In this document: positions 47,901 to 59,600 of the stretch, piece by piece
Layout: each line of letters opens with the position of its first letter
How positions within the stretch are numbered: position 1 is the stretch's first letter
From: Glandiceps talaboti
Lineage: Eukaryota > Hemichordata > Enteropneusta > Spengelidae
Assembly: GCF_964340395.1 (NCBI RefSeq)
Contig: NC_135549.1
Span: 27,210,095 to 27,272,094 of the forward strand
Length of the DNA: 62,000 bases
Reading direction: 5' to 3'
Program-made: the position numbers and the translations under genes
The notes under the pieces: model-generated
What the model was told of the DNA's origin: nothing
The model's input: the letters and a program-made list of their open reading frames with translations, nothing else
The model's database searches: none

Positions 47901-50900
47901 ATATCCAAAAACAATCCATAAATCAAAACGACCCTCTTCCCCATGACCTCAGATGACCTTTGTAGTGACATCCAACAATCCATATTCAAGTGAAAGACAG
48001 CCAAATAAAGCTGAGTGGTAACGCAAACATTTCAAGAACAATACTCCACAATAGATTGTACTTGAGTAGTATTATGATGTTGACCCAGTAAAAAAGCTGG
48101 CTGGCAACAGTCTCTAGTACTAGTAGTAGTGAACACTATATACAGGTGGTGTGCGGCATATCTAGAGACCAGAGTTTATATGGTTACTTGGTGATATCTG
48201 ATCAGTTTAAACAGATCTCTAGGTATAAAAAGATGACCATACACATCATGGCAGTTCCTACAGTTTGATGTTTACTCACTGTTTGAATCTCTAGGGTTAG
48301 AATGTTTACACCCAAACACTTCTCTCATTTGGATTAAATGACAGTGATTTCAAGTGGAATCGATCTCAAGTTAAATGAAGCACAGAAATATCAAGAATAT
48401 AACAAGGGTACATATATACATTGTATACCATTATATTGCAAGTTGGGGTTCTGTACTTGTTTAGGGTGAAGACTGTTGATTTTGTTTAATGTACCTGTAC
48501 TGCTCAGTGCACTAAATGAGTATGAAATCAACATGAATTTTCTACTAATTTTGCACCTCAGTGGAGGCCGAGTTTGCAAGGAATTTGATTTGGTGAAGTG
48601 AGGCCTACCTGAATGAACCTAAATAAGTTTCAATGTGTTCTTCATCAAAATGTTTTTATACTATAAAATTTATTTTCTGTTACCATAGCAATATTTAGTT
48701 TCTTGTATGTACTACAATGCTCAGACTTAATGAATGGTCACTTTTCTGGACATTACACCAATGATAAAAGAAAGGAAATTGTGTCTGATTCCTGTGATCA
48801 GAGTTGAAAGTATTCAATTAATTTTCTTTCACCATTGCAATATATAGTTCTTTGCATGCCATGTAATACAATACTTTTAGTCTTATTTATCAATTGGTCA
48901 CTTTTTTTGGACATTTACCAAGCACAAAGGGAAAGGAAATTGCGTTTGATTTCTTGTGATCAAAGTTGAAAGTATTCAATTAATTTCCTTTCACCATACA
49001 TGATGTAGCAATAAGTTCTTTGCATGTATATATGACAGTGAAAATGAAAGAATGGTCACTTTTCTGGATATTAACAAGGACAAAATGAAGGAAATTGGGT
49101 CCTGATTCCTGTCACGAATCAAAGCCAAAGGTAATCAATGATCAGTTAGATTGCTATACCATATAATTATTTCTTTCATAGTAAATACCAACGGTAGTAC
49201 ATTTATACAAGACAAATCTGCCATTGAGAGGCAACTGTACTCATAAATATTTCCCTCCTTGGATGACCTTGTATAGATCAGTCTTGAGGCAGTAAACTAA
49301 CACATAAAAGAAAAAAAACTGTTCTTTGACAATGTATGATAATTGGAAGTCATAAATTACACCTTTTGTGTGTTTTCTAACATTTTAAAATGTGTGCAGT
49401 GTGAAGAGTACAGATTTGTTACTGCTTTGTTTTGCTTATTTTTGGCCCAAGATCATAAAATTGCAAGTATATTCTACACACTGAATCACCATGTTGCTTC
49501 TTTCACTCAATATCAAAGTACCGGTATACTTTATTGCCAGTATAAATGTGATTAAAATGAACAACCTTTTAAAAGTCAAAAGAGCAATTTTGAAACTGTC
49601 TATTATTAAACTTACAATTAGTTTTTTTTTTTTTTTATGCACAATGGACAATGTAGTTTTATCTGGACTATAACCTTGGAATATACTTGTACAGGAAACA
49701 TACAATTGGTGGTTTTATCACATGATAGCATTTGTGACCTTAACCTTCAAGTAGTTGTGGAATGTCAAAATTAAGATTTGATTTGATTTCCTCTTTGGGA
49801 CAGTGAGATATCCAGGTACAATTTACAAATGTGCCTGTAACACATACATCAGTCTGCAAAATGCCCAATAAAACAATCCCTTGTTGAAAAAAATGCACCA
49901 TTTCACCATTTCTTGGTAATACCGCACTTGTTCATGTGTAACGTTTAGGGAGATGACACAAAGCAAACACTAGGGGATGGATTTACACACAGGAAAACTG
50001 TCTGTTTGCATATCTCAACCACATAATTTATGCTAATTTATGTAAACTGATCTTTCCATCAGCAAGCCTGCATATCCAGGACCACTTTATAATTTGTTAA
50101 AATGTATTTGTTTGTTTTTTTAAATATGTAAAAGGTGAATGGAACAGGAGATATAGTTTTCTTAGTACTAGGGGGTATGCTAAGAGTAGTTGATTGTTAC
50201 TGATAAATATTGTTGTCTGACATACCCGTTACATTAATTGTTCTGTACATGTATGTAACAGTAAAGTATATCTTACCTGCTATACTGTGTAGTCTGGCAT
50301 CATCTTCTATCTTCTGTATGGCATTGACTTGTAATACCTGGAAAAAACAAAAGAGTCAAAATATGTTACTATAGTTAAGTTTAAATAGTCAAACTAGGGA
50401 TACTAATGTTTTTTTTCTTGAAATACTCACATAGAGTTCATTTACTATAATATTGTAAATTGAGCTCTATGTACAATGTAAGTATGATTTAGTGTGATAG
50501 ATCATCATGTGTTAGCGTGTGCCTTTGGAGTGAGTAAGAAAGAGCCAAGTAGCATTGCCAGGTTTATGGATAGTACGGTTTCTGGATGGTCATTGAATGT
50601 TCAAGATAATACCTATCCAAATGTGATGCTATAAATCTCATGGTTACTATAGTTACAGTTTAGAATGTTTGGGTACAAAGTATAGCAACGTCAGTACATT
50701 GTAATAATTTATATGAAAAAAATATAAAGTGAAAGTTCAGATTTCGGACATAGAGTGTCTCCCTTTAGAAATACATCTACTTCGACAGTGTTTCACCTGG
50801 CAATTATCAACAGTATAATATTTGGTTAAAATCTGCAGAAGTCCTTGGCCCAGCCTAATTTTATTGATTCGTTTAGTTCTATTTATTTCTATTTGTGTAT

Positions 50901-53566
50901 AATATTGCTGTAATTGAATTCAGTAGTGATCCATGATTCTTATATCAACTTCTTGAGAAATGACCTAACCCAAGGTGAATTTTCATACGCAGACCTGTCT
51001 GAAGACCAAAGGTTTTATGGCATGTAACTTCCAGGTTAGCCTGTCTACTGGCTAGCTGCAGTGTTGCATTTGGATAATAAATGGGTGTACAGTGTAGTCA
51101 CAGATCCAGTGAGTAAACAAACAGACTACTTCCAGGTGGAAAACAGTCAAATAGACAATGAAGCAGGATCGATCCGTATGCATGTGTGACGTTCCCTAAA
51201 GTTAGTATCAAACACAGAGATTGCCAGTCAACACTATTATTCTAGTCCAGAAAAGACTGCAGTAAGAGAAGTAAACAGATTGAGTTTCCTAGGCCCAGAT
51301 TGTTGTACTGTTCTGTTTATTGACATTCATTACTCAGCATACTTGTACATGTTATGTGTATATTTGAAGAGTATGGTACCTTTCACAATACAGGTTAGTG
51401 CAATGTACATTGGTGTAATAATGCAATTGTCAATGTAGAGTGAGTGAATCCATGATTCATATATCCATGCAATCATTTTACTAAGTATCCTGGTACAGGC
51501 ACTGACTTGGTGGCTGGACAACTATGAGTTTTCAGTAACAAAGTATATATATCATTAATACATGCATCTGTCTCCATAGAAACTTAACCCTAGCATGTGA
51601 ACTTTGACCCCCTAGTTGACCAACACAATATTCCACCCATCATAAGCAAAGAAAAAACATCTCAACTGATAGGTCGATTATAACTAAGTTTGTTGTCTGA
51701 CAAGTAAACGTTATTTTCCTTGATTTTTTTCACCTGCTCATGGCCTACAACTTCATTATACTGCATTTGTAAGGTACTTTAAATGTAGTAGGAAGTATCA
51801 TAGTAGTGTAGTGTTTTCTATCACCAACACAGGGTTCACTTAATTTTGTTTTTTTTTGTTTATAGGGCTGTATTAGTCTGGAAGCCAACATGAAAGGGAG
51901 ATCTGAAAGATTTCAATGAAGGATAGAACTACACTATTATAGCTCAGCTGTGTATAACACACAGGCAACATCCAACTCATATCAAGTGATGTAGAAATCT
52001 ATACAAATTTGATCAGATTTGCACCCCTTCGATTACAAGAATCTTAGTAAAACACTTCGATTTGCTGGTCTAGAGACTTTTTTTCAATCTTTATTTGAAT
52101 AAATATTTTGAAGTACAAAATGTGTTCTTTTTCTTTTGTCTGAAAGAGTCACCTGAGTAAGTGATTACAAAACAGTGGTGAGGTTGGTTACATGAGGTCG
52201 GGAGACTACTAGATAGTAATTGGCAACATTTTTTTTAAAAAAAGGTTGGCAAATTTTCCTTCACAGAAATTTGAAATGAATAACAAATTCAAATACATTT
52301 GAAGATTATGAGACCAAATAAATTTTCCAAGGGATTGGTGCCAGTCTACATTATACCATGCATGGGCCATTAAGTTGAACAAAAAATATGGACTATATAT
52401 ACTAGATGGTTGTTCTACATCACGACAGTGCACATTTATGTCACAACAACGCGTGTCTACGTCACTGGTTATTGTTCACAATTGTCACTACTTTCCCCTG
52501 ATTTTTCTTTGATATTACTGGCGCTGGTATAATTATGTTATTCTCCGATATTTTTTTTTCATTCAGCCGGAAAGTACTCGTGACCTAAAGATTACTATGA
52601 GTCTAATGACTCATAGCGACAAAGGCCCCCTTAGGTCACTCATATTTTCCTTCATTGAACAAAGAAAAAAAATTGGGGAATAACATCTAACTGTCTGAGA
52701 TAGCACAACATGTATGTATAGTGTACTGGTACATACATGACTATTAATATTCACTGTCAGTGTCTCCACACAAATCAATTCAAACGATGTTCTTTTTATA
52801 TATACTGTACACACATGACTGGTGTGAATTCAACTGGGAAAAAAAAGTGATTGTTGTTTGTCTGACGATACTCTACAACCCTCATGGTTTCTTTGTATTT
52901 ACAACTATCTTGCCTAACTTTTTGAAGAAAAAAAGGGTTGTATTAGTTAGGTGATAATCTTTTTCCGAATCAGTGAAGGTGAAAAGATAGTACAACTCCA
53001 GACTTGTTATAAGGAACTGTTTTCTTTGTACGTCTAAAATCCACTTCTGAATACTTGTACCCATAACTACAATACAAGAGTTCTTCGATCTACTTTTAGA
53101 CTCTTGTAACCATGACAACACCGTGACTGTGAGTTCCCAACCCATTGTTGAAATAGTTGAAACCCCAACTACGACTACCATGTATGACTTTGCAATATAT
53201 TCGTATCAAAGTAGCTGTTGAATGAATGAGAGGTATATATGATTTCCAAAATCCATATTTTTCAGGCAAGTACTATTCAGTTGACTGCAGTGTTTACATT
53301 CTGCATAGATAGTCCAGTCTCTGACTACAAAAATGTATGAATTCTAAAATCCACATCTAAATTTTACTTTTGACTACAGATTTTCTAGTCTCAATAGTTG
53401 TAGTCATGACTACAAGTGGAAATCAACTTCAAAGTGGGTGTAACCCTGCAAGTACAACTTCTGAATAGTTGCGTCCTTGACTAGTACATTTGTATAATGT
53501 GTAAGTTCTGACAACTATTTCTCAACTGCAGCACACTTACATGACACAGTTTATACTGCAGTCATC

Positions 53567-53657
<91 letters not shown>

Positions 53658-56600
53658 GACAGACATTGAAGGGAGGGAGGGAGGGGGGGGGCTCTTGCAA
53701 ACTGCACATCAAATAGTTTTTCTAAAGATATTTTGGTTACATATATTGGTGTATACATGTATTTAGTCTTTCTAATGGCTGAATTGGTTACTCCAAAATA
53801 ATCATTCTTATGGAAAACACTAACCATTTCAGAGTCATAACTTTTTGTCAGTAACTGAGTAATGGTGGAGGCAAACAAATAACTAGGACACTGGACAGAG
53901 TCTCAGTAACCTAGTATCCAAGCTGTCTTGTATGGATGTGAAGTGTGACTGCCCATATCAAAAATACGGAACATGAGATTACATAGCAACACAGATGATA
54001 CAGTATTTATTTATCTAACAAATCAGCCTAAAAGTGTTTATGTCATGTATTTGCATGTGGATTTGATACTAGTATAAGTTGTTTAAGTTTCTGGTAAATC
54101 AACACACAGACAAAAATGTTGGCATACATGTGATCATTCAAGCAGTTATGCTAAATTAATTTCAGTCTGTTGCTTGAAAATAGCAATTAAAAATATTTTG
54201 TTTGTTTGTGAAGTTCAATTCTTTATCTTTTCTATTGGGATGAAAATCTTTCTTTCCTTGAATCTGAAGTTATAAATGTATATGTCTACATTTGTAGAAA
54301 ATAAAACATGACAATAAATATATGTATCATACAAATTCTATTAAAAAAAAAAGATCACCATTTTTAATATATACCAGGCAATACATTTTTATCAGTATAC
54401 ATATCATTGCACTAACAGCGTTCTTACTTTTTTACAAGTCCAGCCTAATCTATATTCTATGTCGCAACTCACACCAACAAATTCTGCTCATAAGCATAGT
54501 TTCCACGGCAACAATTATTCAGTATATGCACAGCACAAGGTCAACAATATTCAGAAGTCAATTTATGAGAATCTAACAGGACCACCTGTTGATTCACAGT
54601 AATTACACAATGTAGATAGTCAGATGTTCAGCTCAATGTTCTTGAAGTTGATGAAGGGCAGGCACTACATCATCAAATCAGTCCAGATTTCATACATGAT
54701 GTAGGCTAGTTTAGCACTTAGCCTGGAATCCATACGGAATTCGTTATCTCCGCAAGTGGGGAAATCAATATTGAAAATCCCCAATTGCCTGGATTTTTGG
54801 CTAGTTTAGCACACGTCAGCCAGACTAATTTTCCTAAAGGGGATGGGGGGGGGGAGGGGATGAAATGATGACTGATCAGGGAAGATAATTAAATACACTC
54901 TATAAATCTATGAAATAGATAATAATATTTGTATATAGATTATTTTGATATTCTGATATGATGATTAAAACATAATCCAAAGAACATTTGTGTTAATCCA
55001 CGCATGGATTATTATTACTGCAGTAAAAAATACTTATTTGCTATAAAACAAGTTATCAAATCAAAACATTTATAATTATATAGACATTAATGTGGGAGTT
55101 AAATGGTTTCTTTACACAATGAGTCATACTCTAAAAACAAATTCCATATCCATACAGGTTCATTTTAATATTGATCTGTTTGTAAAGAAGTTAAAAGATA
55201 CTATTACAGAATTGCCCTACATTACAGCTACAAAGAACCCATTCCCAGTTGAACTAGCATCACAGGCTAGCATGCAGCACAGTACCACAGCCTAGCTCAG
55301 TGTTAACACTATGCATGGAAGTATCATCGATAATACTTCCATCCATTATCCATTGTACTTCCATGCACCAAGCTTCTTCCTGGAAGGATTTTGTTAGGAC
55401 CTGGGCTACCAAGATGTATATTTTCATCTTTTATCATTCATATTTCCTTATCTTTTTCACTTACAAGTATGAATTTTGTTTTTAACCCCTTCTACTGACC
55501 TGTAGTGAACAACTTGATAAGTTCACTGGGCTTACTAAGTTTGTATATATGAAAAAATTAAAATAAAAAGAAGATAAAAGCTAGTGCCAATGCTGCCAAT
55601 AATAACACTTCACCAGCCTGTGATAACAACTAGAAGTATACATGTCTGTATCATGATGATAGTCTAGTGTTGACATCAGACTGACACTATGCCAGCAAAA
55701 TGGATAGGGTATTTTAACTTGTACTCTACATTGTGTGGGTCCCTAACTAGTTACAAAAAAATGCATACACTAAATTTACAATATGAAACTGTTCAATCAA
55801 GGGAACTATGTGCGAATTTAATACATAGACCAAATACATCTAAACAATCTCCAGCAAAATATTAAAACACTGGAACTTAATTACCACATAAAATGTAATA
55901 TTGCATGAGACATAGGAAACAGATATGAAAGACTAAGTACCGTAAACATATTTATTTTTGTGGCACCAAAAATGTTGGCATATTATGACTCAGATGCACT
56001 TTATTTTTGGTGAACAATGCAAGGTGAAGTAGACACCATTTGTAAATTATCTCACCTATTCAGCTGTTGTTGACACTTTTTATAACAGCTGAATATAGAA
56101 AAAATATGTTAGTGGGAATTATTTCCACAAAAACAGGTTTTGCACATATTCAGCTAAAATGACTAAAATCCAGCACCAAAATACATATGAGTACAGTAAT
56201 AAGGTTTGCCATGAAATACTTCAATTTTATTTAGAGTGCTTTTCCATGCACATCTACCTTTTAGACATTGTAACAACAAACTTGATAGAAATGCAAAATT
56301 TACAGTAACTTAACAAAATAGTGACAAAGAGATGAGCACTTACACAATGTCATTAAAGAAAACATTTTTCTCGATTTTCCTTAGTAGCCAAGGTCCAATT
56401 ACTTAATCGGTTTATAACATGTTATATGCATTCAAGTAATACATCGGCAAAGAATGGGTTACTGCTGTAAAATTCACAGACACATCTCATCCAAATTTCA
56501 ACTGTCTAACAAGTTCACTTAAAGTTTACAGTTATTCAATTGAAATGAATACACGTTTACAAAGCACTTCCTATTGTTCATTAATTTCCATGGTAACCAA

Positions 56601-59600
56601 GGAAATCTACTGACATCCTTAATGGATTTTTTTACAACCTTTGAATTAAATGAAACACTCAAAGTTTGCCAGATGAAAAAAAAAAACTGTTGCTGTAGAA
56701 CTCCTACTCTTAAAAAATAAATGGTGTAGGTATTATCCACTGGCTTCAGCGTTTATAGGGTGTAGTGTGACAGAACTTGATTTCTTTGACATAACTGGAG
56801 ACTCACCGACACTGCAGCGTCCTCAAAATATTGGAGTCAGAAATGTAGGGTTCACAATTATATCATATTATTCTACTGAAATGTATAAATAGTTATGGCA
56901 TTTTTTTGTTCAAAACTCACTTATTGTGAAAGCACTACTCAGGGGTGAACAAATCCACTGGTCCTGGGTCCGGGACTCGCAATTATTTTGGGCGGACCAC
57001 ACAAAATTTACCTTGTCTGGTCCGTCAGACCAGTACCTTACTGTTAATAACTATGTTAAAAAGTCATCTGAATATACAGATTCATAGGTAAGATTTAATG
57101 TTTCACATTAGCGGGACCTGGGACCACTAATTCTTTCAGCAAGACCACTGGATTTTTTAAGGCACAGGTCTGGGAACTTGTTCACCCCTGACTATGTTTT
57201 TTTTTTTTTTTCATTTGTGAGGTATTATTAATATACATACTTTAATAAGCTGATAAACCTGTCTAAATTTCTTTTCACGAAATATTGTAACTATATACAC
57301 ATATACTTTGAACTATATTGGAATAATGTGATTCAAACACGACAAATATCACGGTAACCAGGTCTTGAATTGTGGTCTAACAATAGTCCATACATAATAT
57401 CTACTGACAGAAATGAATGTAACACTAATAGGCATTCACTTTTTAAAAACTCTCTTACTGTGACCACACTCCTATGTAATTGTTTTCAATTTCTAAGGTG
57501 TTAAACATAATAAAATCATTCTAAATTTCACGGAGGACATTATGCTACTATATACATATGGACTTAAAACTTTATCGGAGTAATGTGCTTTAGACACGAC
57601 AAATATCAAGATAACCAGGCACGTCTAGAATTTGTCCTAACAACTGAAGTATGATAAGGCCATGCGCATTGTGTACTGAAATGTATAAAACCTTCCAGCC
57701 ATTTTTTGTTGAAAACTCTTATTTAAACAATACTGTTGTGCTATACCTCCCCCCCCCTCCCCCTCCCAACAAAATACAACTGCGATGAAATGCGATAAGG
57801 CCATATGCAATGTCTACTGAAATGTATAAAATTTCCTGGCAATTTTTTTGTTGAAAACTGTTAATCTAACTGACAGCACTGCTGTGGTATTTGTTGATTT
57901 GTGAGATAACAGACACTTAATCAAGTATCTATCTGTATATTATCAAATATGACCTTTCTATTAGTTTGTTTTACATTTGACCCTGACTTGACCTTCTGAG
58001 TCAAACATTTCTAGTCACACAGAGGTAAAGTATTTGACTGTAAACTTTAAATGGAGGATCTGAGTCATCTACGAAGACTTGTTTATTTGTGAGGTCTTGT
58101 ACACTACAAAATCTTTCTAATTTTTACTTCAGGATATTATGCTTCCAAGCAAGTGCAAATGTATACACACATTGCCTGGGATGTTATGCTTCAGACATCG
58201 ACATGTCAGATATCCAGGTAACCAGGTCTACTACTTGTCCTAACAACCGAAACTCCACAATTTGTCATTACGTCAAAATTCCAGTCACACAATACTATCT
58301 ATTCAGACATACATCCTCAACTTACTGACACTTTGATTACAGTGTCACCCCAACAATCCCGTCTATTGTTAGTTTTATCATAGATTTAGTTGTTGGTTTT
58401 GTTCTGGGATTGACGGTTTTTAGTCCAAACAACTGCTAGTATTGATTACTTATTGATATTCTTTCTCTCCGAGGAAGTGAAATTTAGTCAATGTGGATGT
58501 TCTCATGTACTTCAATAACAGATCAATAAAGAAAGAAGACAAATGTATACGTAGTAATAAATGAAATATTTCCAGACAAGGTCGACCAAGAAATGAAATA
58601 TTTCTGTGCAAAAGTTATTAATATAAAGGTTTGTCTTTTTTATGTAGTGAATTAGCTTTGTTTCTATGGCAACACAATCTGGAAACTTTCAAATGAGTTA
58701 TGTAAAATAATGAATGGATAATCTGAGCATATAAATGTTAACAATGCAATACATAAAGATGCTTTTAGCAATAAAAGTGCTGTTGCTTTGTGCAATGTAG
58801 AATGACATGTATTCATATGGTTCATCATAAAAATTATCAACCAGTTGATCTGGTAGCCTTATTTCCATGGCAACACAGTGATCATACATTTGAAAATTTA
58901 TTTGTGATGTGACTGTGCATATATTAGGTGATATTACCAAGATGGTCCATGTAGCAATAAAAATACTGTTGTTTAGCCAAATTGGAATTGTTTGTTTTTT
59001 AATATGAAAATCTCTAACCACCATATCTCACCTGTGGTAATAGCACTGTTTCTGAGTGTAATCTGTTTCCAAGGTATTTAATAGCCTTGACACATTTACA
59101 ATTCAGATACACAATTTTCAATTCATGATGTAAATATATTAATTCGATAAAAGGGAACATATTTTTACAGTTGCAATATCTCACACTTATGACAAAAGTT
59201 TTTTAAAAAATAACATCGGAATATCATTTTTTACAACAAGCCTCCAGTATCTGGCATCAAATGTTACCTTTCTCATTAGCATACAAAAAGGGAAATGTCC
59301 TAAAGAAGTTAAGGAAATTAATGTCTAAAGTGTCATCATTATACGGTGCTATAAATCATACCATGTATATCGTCTGTTACTAAGAGACAAATATAGCATC
59401 TATTTATATCCTGACCTAAGAATTAATTTGAACCATTTTCACACAACTTAGTGGTCCAAATAAATACAAAGAAAAATGTGATGATTTTTTGAAATACACT
59501 ATATTCGCTTTAATTAATAGAATACTATACTGAAAACATGTTTTAATTGATAATTTTTTATAATAATTTTTACAACATATCATTTATCATATCCAGGTTG

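Noticed and set aside
53537-53878. SLSLSL-rich minus-strand frame
   Set aside because: Translation of the AG microsatellite.
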